A DNA stretch of 64,000 nt from Sulfidibacter corallicola. Lineage in GTDB: Bacteria > Acidobacteriota > Holophagae > Acanthopleuribacterales > Acanthopleuribacteraceae. Under the pieces are notes generated by a model that was given only the letters and a program-made list of their open reading frames with translations, ran no database searches and was not told where the DNA came from. Location: NCBI RefSeq assembly GCF_017498545.1, contig NZ_CP071793.1:62001-126000 (forward strand), in the 5' to 3' direction. The translations under genes and the position numbers were made by a program. Within the stretch, counting starts at the first letter, position 1. Each line of letters opens with the position of its first letter. Positions 27,845-36,971 of the stretch are shown one piece after another.

Positions 27845-28825
27845 ATGGGCAAGCGACGCGAGGATACGCGAGTGGTACTCGTCACCGGAGCCAGCACCGG
27901 AATCGGCCTGGCCCTCGCCCGCGTCCTGCTGTCCACGTCGTTTCGATTGGTGCTCACCGCGCGAGCAGAGTCGCTGCAGCGTTTCGTCAGCGCCGGCATT
28001 CAGGAGAACGAGCGCATCCGCATCCGCCCCCTGGATCTGACCCAGCCCCTGGAAGCCGATCTCCTGATCGAGGAAATCGACCGCGATTGGGGCGGGGTCG
28101 ACATTCTGGTCAACAACGCGGGCATCTGCTACCGCGCGGTGGTCGAGCACCTGAGCGGCGCCGACGAACAACACCAACTGACGGTCAACTTCATGGGTCC
28201 CATGCACTTGATTCGCCTGGTGCTGCCTTCGATGCGCGCCCGCCGGCGGGGCCACATCATCAATCTCTCTTCCGTAGGCGGCATGATGGCCATGCCCACC
28301 ATGGGCGCCTACAGCGCTTCGAAATTCGCGCTGGAAGGCGTTTCCGAGGCGCTTTGGTACGAAATGCGGCCCTGGGGCGTGCACGTCACCCTGATCGAAC
28401 CGGGCTTCGTCCATTCCAGTTCGTTCGAAAACGCGCTCTTCACCCAACGCAGCCGCGCGGCCTTCGAGGATCCCAGCCAGGATTATCATCCCTACTACAC
28501 CAACATGATCGACATGATCACCAAGCTGATGTACGGGTCGCCGACCACCCCGGAAGACATCGCCCGCCGCATTCTCCGCCTGATGCGGCGCCGGAACCCA
28601 CCGCTGCGCGTCGCCGCCACCTTGGACGCCCACCTGTTCGCGTTGCTGCGGCGTTTGCTTCCCAGTCGTCTCTACCACTGGATCCTGCTGCTCGGCCTGC
28701 CGAAGCGAAGACGCTGGGTGGCGAAGCTGCCGAACGCGGCACCGAGCCAGGACGAGTCGGTCCCGAACCCTCGATCCGATCCCGCGCAGAGCGAGCCGGC
28801 CAAGCCCGACGAGGAACCGGGATGA
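27845..28825 (+). CDS. Short-chain dehydrogenase/reductase
   Basis: 326 aa from ATG 27845. Classical SDR features in order: GASTGIG cofactor loop near residues 15-21, DILVNNAG near 85-92, NLSS (catalytic Ser region) near 140, and YSASK (catalytic Tyr/Lys) near 157-161, followed by the PGF loop. The last 75 residues extend beyond a normal SDR and end in an Arg/Pro/Glu-rich tail, preceded by a hydrophobic stretch (LYHWILLLGLP) that could touch the membrane. The substrate is not predictable; the shape resembles SDRs acting on lipids or ketones. A DoxX-like membrane protein gene follows 73 nt later. Confidence 0.92.
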   Translation: MGKRREDTRVVLVTGASTGIGLALARVLLSTSFRLVLTARAESLQRFVSAGIQENERIRIRPLDLTQPLEADLLIEEIDRDWGGVDILVNNAGICYRAVVEHLSGADEQHQLTVNFMGPMHLIRLVLPSMRARRRGHIINLSSVGGMMAMPTMGAYSASKFALEGVSEALWYEMRPWGVHVTLIEPGFVHSSSFENALFTQRSRAAFEDPSQDYHPYYTNMIDMITKLMYGSPTTPEDIARRILRLMRRRNPPLRVAATLDAHLFALLRRLLPSRLYHWILLLGLPKRRRWVAKLPNAAPSQDESVPNPRSDPAQSEPAKPDEEPG

Positions 28826-28898
28826 GCCGCCGAGCGCGTCCATTGGATCCGCTGCGCCCATTTTGGGAACCGAGCCCGTGTCGCATCAGGAGAAAGCC

Positions 28899-29348
28899 GT
28901 GATCCACCGCTTGAATTACGACATCACCGAGTTGATCTTCCGCCTGCTGTTCAGCCTGATTTTCCTGGGATTGGGAGCGGAACATCTGTTCGACGATCGC
29001 CTGATTCAGAACCTGATGCCCGCCTGGATGGAGCCGCGCCGGCTGGTTTCGGCGTTGGCGGGACTGGTGCTGCTGGCGGGCGGCTGCTCGATCGCCCTGG
29101 GGTACAAGACGATGCAGGGCGCGCTGGTCCTGGGCGCCTTCCTGGTCGTGGTGACGTTGACGATCCACGTTCCCGCATTGTGGCAAGCGCCGGAAAGCCT
29201 ATCCGCAGACTGGGCCTGGCTGTGGCAGGTCTACCAGCGCAGCAACCTGGTCAAGAACCTCTGCCTGTTGGGCGTCTGCTTCCACCTGATCAACCATCGC
29301 CCGGGCCGGTACAGCCTGGACGAATGGTTGGCCGCCCGACGGGGATAG
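28899..29348 (+). CDS. DoxX-like small membrane protein
   Basis: 149 aa from GTG 28899, chosen because AGGAG lies 6 nt upstream. Four hydrophobic segments (about residues 12-30, 48-66, 72-92 and 118-136) fit a four-helix membrane protein; the first, with its Arg and the FLGLGAEHL turn, resembles the DoxX/DoxD group. Function in the group is poorly defined (quinone- or redox-linked proteins). It follows the SDR and is probably co-transcribed with it. Confidence 0.7.
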   Translation: MIHRLNYDITELIFRLLFSLIFLGLGAEHLFDDRLIQNLMPAWMEPRRLVSALAGLVLLAGGCSIALGYKTMQGALVLGAFLVVVTLTIHVPALWQAPESLSADWAWLWQVYQRSNLVKNLCLLGVCFHLINHRPGRYSLDEWLAARRG

Positions 29349-29385
29349 GTTCAAGCCTCCAACACTTAATTACCGCCAAAAACCA

Positions 29386-29670
29386 TTACGGTTGGGATGG
29401 AGGCCCTTGGCGTGCAGCGTGTAGGAAACGCAATACTCGAACTAGATCCTCAGTCGTGTCATAAATCAGAATGTAGTTCTGATGCACGATTAGCTCGCGA
29501 GTACCTGCAACGCGGCCATGACGGCCAAGGCCAGAATGAACGACGAGCCGTGAAGCCTTCTCCGAAATAAGTTTATCGAGGGCGAGAGCAGCGGCGGGGT
29601 TTTCCTGAACGATGTATTCTCTGATTTTTTTCCGTTTTAGGCTAGCTGGTTTGGCCCAAACCAGCCTCAT
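29386..29670 (-). CDS. ParE/RelE-family toxin
   Basis: 94 aa. The pattern fits RelE/ParE toxins: an N-terminal strand MRLVWAKPA, a helical pair with LKRKKIREYI and NPAAALALDKLI, then strands RHGRVAGTRELIVHQNYILIYD and VRVLRFLHAARQ. The GTREL-xxxxYxLxY-xxxxVxxLRxxHxxR signature is typical of ParE. Its start overlaps the stop of the antitoxin gene by 4 nt. Without biochemistry I cannot say whether it acts on gyrase (ParE) or ribosome-bound mRNA (RelE). Confidence 0.85.
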   Translation of the reverse strand: MRLVWAKPASLKRKKIREYIVQENPAAALALDKLISEKASRLVVHSGLGRHGRVAGTRELIVHQNYILIYDTTEDLVRVLRFLHAARQGPPSQP

Positions 29671-29957
29671 GATTCAGAGCCGGACAGTTTCCGTTGTGTT
29701 TCCGCACGCCATCGAGCGGCTTCTGCTTCCACGTCCTCCGCAGATATCAACTCATGAGCGTTAGCTGTATTGATGCCTGCCCGCACTTCACGCCGAAACC
29801 AAGCGCCATGCTCTTCCGCCTCCTGCTGCTGTCGAACGAAGTCCCGCATGAAGTCTCGGAGGAGCTGCGCACCGCTACGGTCTCGCAACTTGGCGGCCTG
29901 GGTGAATTGGTGTTTCAAAGTGCCATCGACCCGGAAGGTGAATGTTGCATCACTCAT
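29667..29957 (-). CDS. Antitoxin of the ParE/RelE-type module
   Basis: 96 aa from ATG 29957 with GAGGGA upstream. The N-terminal strand TFTFRVDGTLKHQFTQAA followed by two helices is the ribbon-helix-helix DNA-binding pattern of RelB/ParD-type antitoxins. The acidic C-terminal part (SAEDVEAEAARW) is the usual toxin-neutralising tail. It precedes the toxin gene and overlaps it by 4 nt, and presumably autorepresses the pair. Confidence 0.85.
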   Translation of the reverse strand: MSDATFTFRVDGTLKHQFTQAAKLRDRSGAQLLRDFMRDFVRQQQEAEEHGAWFRREVRAGINTANAHELISAEDVEAEAARWRAETQRKLSGSES

Positions 29958-30194
29958 GGCCGTTCCCTCATGTGTTACAAGTCAAGCGCAAGGTAACACA
30001 GAGTCGTTGCTCTGGCCGGCCACCGGCACACCGGCACACCGGCAACTGGGTTTTAGGTGGGTAACTAATCCTTCGGAGTTCCCGCATTCACAATTGCTAC
30101 GAACCAGCGGGGAGGACACCCGGCTTGATTTCGAGAAAGAAACAACGCGAAGTGCGCCGATTCGGAGGGCCCGCATGCGCGTAAGAGACGTAAA

Positions 30195-30230
30195 GCCTGT
30201 AGGTGGAGCAGCTTGCTCCACCAATCGAAG
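30195..30230 (-). repeat. Dispersed copy of the 149-bp array palindrome
   Basis: The reverse complement is identical over 36 bp to the palindrome plus flanks of the inner array units, for example at 17596-17631. It includes CTTCGATTGG, the 9-bp stem and CCTACAGGC. It shows the palindrome also moves or occurs as a single unit. Confidence 0.9.
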
Positions 30231-30323
30231 CGACTTAGCATGGATCAAAATCGATCGTCGAGAAATCTAGAGACCCGACCTATCTGCTCCGCTCTTTTAT
30301 CACTTGATCTCGCGAAGCCTGCG

Positions 30324-30360
30324 CCGCTTCGAAGTGTCGGCCGGGCCGGCCAACCTACCT
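30324..30360 (+). repeat. Diverged relative of the dispersed palindrome
   Basis: CGCTTCGAAG, then the palindrome GGCCGGGCCGGCC and AACCTAC, resembling the outer array copies (CTTCGATTGGTCGGGCT ... CCCAACCTAC). Confidence 0.5.
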
Positions 30361-30587
30361 GGCACGACGAATCTTTCGGCATTCGGGCACTCCGAGCAAT
30401 TTTGTTTCGAGAGAGGTATTTAAGATGGTGGCAAGATGCGACGAGGGTGTATCGGCGATGACAGCCGTGCTCCTTTTATCTGACTTCCTACACAACATGG
30501 CTGGTTTTCGGGTCCGTCTGGAACACCGGGAAATCCCATTTCGAAAGACCCAGACTCGCATTGCAAGATGGATGGACACGGTGCGGG

Positions 30588-32627
30588 TTAGCCGAAGCCC
30601 AGCAGGCGGCCGCCTTGGTAGATCGCCAAACTGCAGACGTAGGCCAGGACCGTCATGTACGCGAACAGGAAGACCGGCCACTTCCAGCTCTTCAGCTCGC
30701 GTTTGACCGTGGCCAGGGTGCTCATGCACTGGCTGCACAGCGCGAAAAACACCATCAGCACGATGGCCGTCAGCGGCGTGAAAGACGGCTTGCCATCCGG
30801 GTCGCGTTGGCTCTGGAGCGCCGATTTCAACCCCGGCGAGGTTTCGTCCACCTCGCCCACCGTGTACACGATGCCCAGGGTGGCGACGATCACTTCGCGT
30901 GCGGGAAAGGCACTGATGATGCCCACCGAAATGCGCCAATCGAAACCCAACGGCTGAAATACCGGCTCGATGCCCTTACCGAGGCGACCGAGCCAACTTT
31001 GCTCCAGGTAGGCCGCGGCGATGCGGTTTTCCATTTCGGCGACGATTTCATCCTGGACCTCCTCGTCCTCGGTGGAATCCAGGACGGATGCGTATTCGGT
31101 CTGAATGTCGTTGCTGACCGACTCCGGTCTGGGGAAATAGCTCATCGCCCAGATAACGATCGAACAAGCGAAGATGATGGTTCCGGCCTGGACCAGGAAG
31201 GTCTTCCCTGCCATCCACGACCGCAGTAACACGGAACCCGGACGGGGCATGCGGTAATCGGGCATTTCCAAAACGAACGGCATCGGCGGCGTCTTGAGCA
31301 GACCCCGGTTGAAGAACCAGGCCAAGGGCAACGCCAGCAGCAGACCCAGGGCGTGCATGGCGAAAAGTGCGAAGGCGGCCCAGCCCGCTCCGAAATGAGG
31401 CTCGATGAAAGCGCCAATCAGCAACAAGTACACGGGCAGGCGCGCGGAGCAGGATGTCAGGGGCGTGACCAGGATGGTCGCCAGACGGGCCTTGGGATCG
31501 GGCATCACGCGCGTGGCCATGATCGCGGGAATGGCGCAGGCGAACCCGGAGAGCAAGGGGATGAAAGCCCGGCCGTTGAGGCCCGTCCACGACAGCATCT
31601 TGTCCATGATGAACGCCACGCGGGCCAGGTAGCCCGAATCCTCCATGATCGCCACGAAGGTGAACAGAATCAAAATTTGCGGAAGGAAAATCACCACCGA
31701 ACCCACGCCGCCGATCAACCCGTTTTGAACGAGCGCATCGAGCATGGGCATGTCGGCCAGGAACCCGCCCGCGAAAGCGGCCAATCCCGCGAAGGCGGAC
31801 TCGATCAGGTCCATCAAGGGTCCCGCCCAGGTGTAAACGGCTTGAAAGGTGAGGTACATGGCCACGATGAAAAAGACCGGTCCGAAGAAACGGTGCAGTA
31901 GCCAGCGATCCAAACGTTGAGAAAAGGACCTTTTTGCGGGCCCTCGTCCTTCCACGTCGGCGATTAGGTCCCGCGACCAGCGAAAACGGTTACCCAGGTC
32001 GGCGATGTCGCCCTCGGGTGCCGGTGCCACCACGGCCTCGATCGGGGCGGGTTCGGCCAGGCATTCGCCCAGGATGTTTCGAAGCTTGTTCACATCTGCC
32101 GCGTCGTAAGTGTTGACGGGCAGCACGGGTACCCCCAATCGCTCGGACAACACCGTCAGGTCGAGGCGAATCCCATTGGATTCGAGCAGGTCGGCCATCG
32201 TCAGCACCAGGACCGTGGGCAAACCCAGCCGGGATATCTCCGCAAAAAGCGGCAGGTGCCGTTCCAGATGGGTGGCTTCGGCCACGAACAGCAGCAGATC
32301 CGGCCGCGCGGTGCCCGCCAGGTTGCCCTGCAATGCATCGACGGTCACCCGCTCGTCCGGCGACTTGGGAGCAAGCCCGTAAAAACCCGGAAGGTCGAGA
32401 ATGTCCACGTCGACCGAACCGGCGCGGGTGAGGCCGTGTTTTTTGTCGACGGTCACACCGGGATAGTTGCCGACCTTTTGGTGCAAACCGCAAAGTGCGC
32501 TGAATAAACTGGATTTACCTGTATTGGGGCTGCCGACGAGGGCGACGGTCCGAGGGCCGACCGCATTTGCGGCCGCTGCCGCATCAGGACTCAGGGGAGA
32601 CGGGTTCAACAAGAACGGACCTCGCAT
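30588..32627 (-). CDS. feoB: Ferrous iron transporter B
   Basis: 679 aa from ATG 32627. The N-terminal G domain has GSPNTGKSSLF (G1), NYPGVTVD (G2), DLPGFYGL (G3) and VLTMAD (G4 position). The membrane part follows with the usual two halves: GSVVIFLPQILILF, GLNGRAFIPLLSGFACAIPAIMATR, LVTPLTSCSARLPVYLLL and FPAREVIVATLGIVY. Slightly short for the family. The ATG lies 44 nt inside feoA; TTG 32612 with GAGG 7 nt upstream is an alternative that reduces the overlap. Imports Fe2+ across the inner membrane. Confidence 0.96.
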   Translation of the reverse strand: MRGPFLLNPSPLSPDAAAAANAVGPRTVALVGSPNTGKSSLFSALCGLHQKVGNYPGVTVDKKHGLTRAGSVDVDILDLPGFYGLAPKSPDERVTVDALQGNLAGTARPDLLLFVAEATHLERHLPLFAEISRLGLPTVLVLTMADLLESNGIRLDLTVLSERLGVPVLPVNTYDAADVNKLRNILGECLAEPAPIEAVVAPAPEGDIADLGNRFRWSRDLIADVEGRGPAKRSFSQRLDRWLLHRFFGPVFFIVAMYLTFQAVYTWAGPLMDLIESAFAGLAAFAGGFLADMPMLDALVQNGLIGGVGSVVIFLPQILILFTFVAIMEDSGYLARVAFIMDKMLSWTGLNGRAFIPLLSGFACAIPAIMATRVMPDPKARLATILVTPLTSCSARLPVYLLLIGAFIEPHFGAGWAAFALFAMHALGLLLALPLAWFFNRGLLKTPPMPFVLEMPDYRMPRPGSVLLRSWMAGKTFLVQAGTIIFACSIVIWAMSYFPRPESVSNDIQTEYASVLDSTEDEEVQDEIVAEMENRIAAAYLEQSWLGRLGKGIEPVFQPLGFDWRISVGIISAFPAREVIVATLGIVYTVGEVDETSPGLKSALQSQRDPDGKPSFTPLTAIVLMVFFALCSQCMSTLATVKRELKSWKWPVFLFAYMTVLAYVCSLAIYQGGRLLGFG

Positions 32628-32832
32628 CGTGGAGACGCAGACACAGCTCGTGCCGCATCACGGAAATATGGATCGGATCGCCGAGTGGCGCGCGACGCAG
32701 CACTTCGACGTGGTTCCCGGTAACCAGTCCCAGTTCCGCCAGGCGCAGGGTGTTGGGATTGGCTTCGTCCAGGTCGAGGATTCGACCGGATTGACGGGGT
32801 TCGAGCGTGCTGAGCGGAACGGAATGGGTCAT
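32584..32832 (-). CDS. feoA: FeoA, ferrous iron transport accessory protein
   Basis: 82 aa, an SH3-like small domain with LRLAELGLVTGNHVEVLRRAPLGDP, the conserved FeoA core, and ISVMRHELCLRLHDARSVLVE at the end. It is thought to modulate FeoB through the G domain. It is translationally coupled on both sides: its start overlaps the preceding small Cys-rich gene as ATGA, and its 3' end overlaps feoB. Confidence 0.93.
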   Translation of the reverse strand: MTHSVPLSTLEPRQSGRILDLDEANPNTLRLAELGLVTGNHVEVLRRAPLGDPIHISVMRHELCLRLHDARSVLVEPVSPES

Positions 32833-32999
32833 ACGTCAAAGCTTCCTTGGTTGGGTTCACAGCCGCCGCAACTGCCGCACGAGGCCTCCGACCCGGCGTC
32901 CTGCCGATCGGCACCGGGACGAAACTTCACGAACAGGTAGATCCCGGCCACGCCGACAACGGCAAAGGTGAGCAGGGTATCCAACATGGCAATCCTCAT
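32829..32999 (-). CDS. FeoB-associated Cys-rich small membrane protein
   Basis: 56 aa from ATG 32999 (AAGGA upstream), or 52 aa from ATG 32987 (GAGG 6 nt upstream). One transmembrane helix (LLTFAVVGVAGIYLFVKF) is followed by a short tail with CGSCGGC. This matches the FeoB-associated Cys-rich family, proposed to help with Fe2+ delivery or sensing. First gene of the feo operon and too short to be noticed by length alone. An upstream in-frame extension to 33104 is unlikely. Confidence 0.85.
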   Translation of the reverse strand: MRIAMLDTLLTFAVVGVAGIYLFVKFRPGADRQDAGSEASCGSCGGCEPNQGSFDV

Positions 33000-33215
33000 G
33001 ATGGGGATCCTTGGCGGTGAGGATCCGGGAGAGCGTCGAAACGCTTCGGGAAAGGGGTTGAAAAGACGAGAAAATGGGCATTCCAGCCCACCGAACGGCC
33101 CCACATCTTACCAGACGACAAGGCCGGAGGCGACCTGTACCTGGCATGGCAGGCTTGTTGTTGAAAAAGTGAATCGGGTTATGCGTGTTGCTCCCAAAGG
33201 TTTGGGCGCAGGACG

Positions 33216-33245
33216 ATCTTAGTTGATATTGAGACTGGATGTCAA
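33216..33245 (-). promoter_or_regulatory. Predicted sigma-70 promoter of the feo operon with overlapping inverted repeat
   Basis: On the minus strand TTGACA (33245-33240), an 18-nt spacer and TAAGAT (33221-33216). The spacer is bounded by GTTGACAT and ATATCAAC, an imperfect 8-bp inverted repeat with a 9-nt centre that would place a repressor directly over the promoter. It is not a recognisable Fur box. Confidence 0.5.
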
Positions 33246-33468
33246 CATCGCAACTTTCAGGACGGCCCCTGAAGCCCCCGGGGAACAACCCTGGCCGGTC
33301 CATCGCCCGTACGGTTCCCCTTTTAATGGGGATCTGTTGTAATGGTTCGACTTCCAACGCACAACTTTCCGATGGATTTTCGGCCCCTCCGCGCTCGCGA
33401 CCCGTTCGAGGTGTGAATCGGGCCGGCAGCCAATCCTCCGCGAACCAAGTCGCCGCAAAGGACGATCG
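33246..33468. other. Intergenic region between feo promoter and hydrolase gene
   Basis: The remaining divergent spacer; no element recognised apart from the feo promoter at its edge. Confidence 0.3.
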
Positions 33469-34194
33469 ATGCCAGTCAGACCGCACATGTTGTTCCTGCC
33501 TTGCCTGATGGGTGACGCCCGCCTCTGGGCCGATCAGACACGTGATCTCGCCGATCTGGTGACCCCGGAAGTGCCCGTCTACCGCCGTCTCGAATCCCTC
33601 GCGGCCATGGCCGCCGGTGTCCTGGCCGAGGCGCCGGCCAAGTTCATTCTCTGCGGTCTCTCGCTGGGCGGATACACGGCCTTCGAAATCATGCGCCAGG
33701 CACCGGAACGGGTCCAGGCACTGGCTTTGTTCAATACATCCGCCCAACCCGACGACGAGGAACGGACCGCCCAACGGCTGGTGCTGCTCAAGCGGCTCGG
33801 CGAGACCGACATCGCCACCATCTCGGGCATGGCGCTCGACTTCCTGGTCCATCCTTCCCGGCTGGAGGACCGCGAACTCTGCTCTGCCATCGTGGCCATG
33901 GCGGAACGCGTGGGTCCCGACAACTTCGTCGACCAGCAACGGGTGATCATGGGTCGTCCCGACAGCCGTCCGGATCTCGGTCGCATTCGGTGTCCGACCC
34001 TGATCGTCGCGGGCGAAGAGGACGCGATCACGCCGCCCGAAGTCCACTTGGAAATGGCGCGGCTTATCGACAACGCCCGTATCGAGCTGATTCCGGATTG
34101 CGGGCACATGTCCGCGATGGAGCGCCCCGCCGAGGTGAGCGCCCTACTGCGATCCTGGCTGCTAAGTGCGGTATTGCCGACTCGTGTCGCCTAA
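33469..34194 (+). CDS. Alpha/beta-hydrolase
   Basis: 241 aa from ATG 33469. Nucleophile elbow GLSLGGY near residue 64 (Ser66), acid residue in VAGEEDAITP near 184 and catalytic His in DCGHMSAMERP near 212. The oxyanion region is LPCLMGDARLW. No signal peptide, so cytoplasmic. The lid (residues 90-170) is helical and short, as in small-ester or amide hydrolases. Substrate unknown. It overlaps the 3' end of the convergent sensor kinase by 4 nt. Confidence 0.9.
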   Translation: MPVRPHMLFLPCLMGDARLWADQTRDLADLVTPEVPVYRRLESLAAMAAGVLAEAPAKFILCGLSLGGYTAFEIMRQAPERVQALALFNTSAQPDDEERTAQRLVLLKRLGETDIATISGMALDFLVHPSRLEDRELCSAIVAMAERVGPDNFVDQQRVIMGRPDSRPDLGRIRCPTLIVAGEEDAITPPEVHLEMARLIDNARIELIPDCGHMSAMERPAEVSALLRSWLLSAVLPTRVA

Positions 34195-36458
34195 CCCGCG
34201 GTGCGCAGGTCCACCTGCTTGGGCTTGACGGGGAAGCGCCGGTACAACACCATCGAGACCTCGGTGAACGCCCCCTGTTCGCTGTCGATCCGGAACGCGC
34301 CACCATGCTCGGTAACCACGATGTCGTAACTGATCGAAAGACCCAGACCCGTGCCCTTTCCGGCGGGTTTGGTGGTGAAAAATGGCGTGAAGACCCGTTG
34401 CTTGATCTCGTCCGGAATGCCGGTCCCGTTGTCGCGGACGCGAATCTCTACCCTGTCGCCCATGTCGCGCGTGGTGACCGAAACGGTCGGCACGAAGTCC
34501 TCGCCCTCCTTCTGCTTTTGCTTGGCGGCATAACAGGCGTTGTTGACCACGTTCAGGAATACGCGGCTAATGTTCTCGGGCACGACTTCGATGTGGCCGG
34601 CCTTGGGATCCAAATCCATTTTGAAGTTCAAGGACATCGACTTGTCCTGGGCGCGAAGGCCGTGGTAGGCCAGATTCACGTACTCCTCGATCAAGGCGTT
34701 CACGTCCACGATTTCCAACTGACCGGAGGCGCCACGCGACAACATCAACATGCCGTGGATGATGTGGTCGGCGCGGCGTCCGTGTTTGACGATCTTGTCC
34801 GCACTCTGGGCCATATCGCCGGCGATTTCCTCGAACGTCTCGTAAGCCTCTTCGCCCAACAGCGAGCGCACCCCAGCCAACTCCTGAGCGAGCTCCCTGG
34901 CGAGATCGACAATCACCTCGCCGAAATTGTTGATGAAGTTCAACGGGTTCTTGATCTCGTGGGCAATGCCGGCGGTGAGGGTACCCAGCGAAGCCATCTT
35001 CTCCTGAATCACCAACTGGTTCTGCGTACGGATGATTTCCCGATTCTTTTCCTGAAGCTCGCGCATGGTGCGGGCCTTGGCCACCGCGGATACCGCGTGC
35101 TCGCGAAAGCGCACCAGCTTGTGCAGATCGGAGAGGTCGTATCCTTCCGCGTAGCCCAAATTGTCGAGGATCAGAAAGCCTTCCAAATCTCCGTGAAGAC
35201 GAAGTGGCATCACCAGGAGTTCACGCGTCCGGCGAAAGGAAACCAGGCGCTCGATCGTTTCGTCGCGGTTCAACAGGACCAGAAAAACGTCCTCGTCCAC
35301 TTCACGGGTTTTGGCGATATGGTGCCGGGTCGCCTCCTCCAGCGAGAGATCGAGCCCCGACAGCTCCTCGATATCGTACCCGACCGTGGCGGCGAACCGG
35401 AACGAACCCTCGGCCCGCTGAATCAGGAACGCCCCTCGCTCCGCATGGGGAAAAAGCTGCAGGCCCTGGCGCAGGAGCGTGTTCAGGACGTTATCGAATT
35501 TGAATTCACGGTTGATGATCACCACAAAATTCTCGAGCGTTTCCAATTCCTTGCAACGCGCGTTCAATTCTTCGTTCTTGTCGCTCAGCTCGACCGTGCG
35601 CGCGATGACGCGTTGTTCCAGGGTTCGATTGTACTCTTCCAGTTTGCCGTGTGACTCCTCCAGATTCTGGCTCATGGTCAGGAACGAGCGACCCAGAATC
35701 CCGATCTCGTCGCCGGAAGCCACGACGATGCGCTCGGCAGCCGAGAAATCGCCTCGGGCGAGGCGGTGGGCGACCTCGGTCAACGCCACGATCGGTCGCG
35801 AAATGCTGGTGGACACGAAGATCACGATGGCCGCCGCCACCAGGCCGAAAAGCAACGCCGTCAGTATCGAATCGTAAAGGCGCCGCTCCGACTGTTTGGC
35901 GATCTCCGCACGCGAGGAAACGATTTCCTCATTGACCGCCTCGAGCGAGAACCCCAGGCGCAAAACCCCCCAGTGACGTCGCCCGGTGTAGATGGGGGCG
36001 ATGAGTTCGATGTAGGTCTGGTCTTCACCTTGGTATTGATTGGTCGCCATGGCGCGCTGTTGGGCCGCGAACAGATCCTCGGGCCCCTCCAGTTTTTCAC
36101 GCACCAGGTAGGGACGCGTGTGGACGTGGGCCACATTGTTGCCGTCCATGAGAATCGCGAAATCTAGTTCCGGGTCACCGGCGACAGCGCGCTGCAGCGT
36201 TTCGTGAATGTAGGCATAGTCGAACTTTGCAACGTCATTTTCGACCTGGCGGGCCAAATACTCGGCCAGGGTGGCGCCGCGTTCCTGCATGTTTCGTTTG
36301 ATCAGGGTGATGCGATTGTCCAGTTCGCGCTCCAGAAGGCGCTTCTGGACCCCGAGCTGGACTCCGGTCATCAGGGCCACCAAGACGACCGTCAACCCGA
36401 CCATCCAGGTGAGCAACCTACGGCGAATGCTGCGCCGGCCGAGATCGAGAGGCTTCAT
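34191..36458 (-). CDS. Membrane sensor histidine kinase (HAMP-GAF-HisKA-HATPase)
   Basis: 755 aa from ATG 36458; the frame is open upstream to 36569 but those residues look non-coding. Membrane helix 1 at about 15-37, a periplasmic sensor segment of about 160 residues ([34 protein letters not shown], single-Cache-like), helix 2 at about 196-217, HAMP to about 270, a coiled coil, then a GAF domain (about 308-465). The transmitter has phosphoacceptor His500 in [12 protein letters not shown], and the ATPase has the N box [10 protein letters not shown], the G1 box DNGTGIP and G2 GTGLGLS. No response regulator is adjacent, so it is an orphan kinase. Confidence 0.93.
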   Translation of the reverse strand: MKPLDLGRRSIRRRLLTWMVGLTVVLVALMTGVQLGVQKRLLERELDNRITLIKRNMQERGATLAEYLARQVENDVAKFDYAYIHETLQRAVAGDPELDFAILMDGNNVAHVHTRPYLVREKLEGPEDLFAAQQRAMATNQYQGEDQTYIELIAPIYTGRRHWGVLRLGFSLEAVNEEIVSSRAEIAKQSERRLYDSILTALLFGLVAAAIVIFVSTSISRPIVALTEVAHRLARGDFSAAERIVVASGDEIGILGRSFLTMSQNLEESHGKLEEYNRTLEQRVIARTVELSDKNEELNARCKELETLENFVVIINREFKFDNVLNTLLRQGLQLFPHAERGAFLIQRAEGSFRFAATVGYDIEELSGLDLSLEEATRHHIAKTREVDEDVFLVLLNRDETIERLVSFRRTRELLVMPLRLHGDLEGFLILDNLGYAEGYDLSDLHKLVRFREHAVSAVAKARTMRELQEKNREIIRTQNQLVIQEKMASLGTLTAGIAHEIKNPLNFINNFGEVIVDLARELAQELAGVRSLLGEEAYETFEEIAGDMAQSADKIVKHGRRADHIIHGMLMLSRGASGQLEIVDVNALIEEYVNLAYHGLRAQDKSMSLNFKMDLDPKAGHIEVVPENISRVFLNVVNNACYAAKQKQKEGEDFVPTVSVTTRDMGDRVEIRVRDNGTGIPDEIKQRVFTPFFTTKPAGKGTGLGLSISYDIVVTEHGGAFRIDSEQGAFTEVSMVLYRRFPVKPKQVDLRTAG

Positions 36459-36849
36459 GGGTACCGAAACCCAAAAAGCAGAAGAGAAGTGAAACAGGAA
36501 ATCATAGTGACCAACAGTCCGTGAAAAAGGCGAACATGTGGCGCGAAAAAGAACGCGCAAAACCGCCATTAAAATCTGGGCTCATCAGGAAAAGAGGACT
36601 GAATTTCTAATCAGTTTAATGCGAGATGAATCGAGCGTAAAGGGTTCTGAGCGATCTCAAGTTTCAACAAAGATTCAAATCTTACGCTTTATATGCTTTT
36701 CAACACAGCAAGACTATTGGGAAAACACACTTTTTCCAGCTCGACCCAAGAAAACTGAATGTTACACAATCGTGAGCATGGTCACGATCCCGTTCGGTGC
36801 CCGGTCGATCGGTCGAAGCCCCTCGCGTTTCCCCTGCCCATGCCGCCAT
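36459..36849. other. Intergenic region, partly AT-rich
   Basis: Upstream of the sensor kinase. 36590-36780 is AT-rich and is the expected promoter zone. No supported gene; the long plus-strand frame starting at 36538 has atypical composition and no start signal. Confidence 0.35.
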
Positions 36850-36896
36850 CAAGAGAAAAGCACGCCCGACGGCTCGGACCGTGAACAGGCGTGCTT
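36850..36896 (-). terminator. Rho-independent terminator after S1/P1 nuclease gene
   Basis: On the minus strand a perfect 9-bp stem (AAGCACGCC pairing with GGCGTGCTT) with an inner stem ACGG/CCGT, followed by TTCTCTT. It sits 76 nt past the nuclease stop. Confidence 0.8.
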
Positions 36897-36971
36897 CACA
36901 AAGATTTCGCGCGATTCCCGGCGAAGATCCCCAGGCGACGGGGCTTCATCCAAAGGGTTCGAATACGCGCA

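Larger units (their letters stand above)
29958..30587. other. Repeat-containing intergenic region between the toxin-antitoxin pair and feoB
   Basis: 630 bp without a supported gene. It contains the 36-bp dispersed palindrome at 30195-30230 and a related GC-rich palindrome at 30324-30360. Reading frames here are short and uncharacteristic. Confidence 0.5.
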
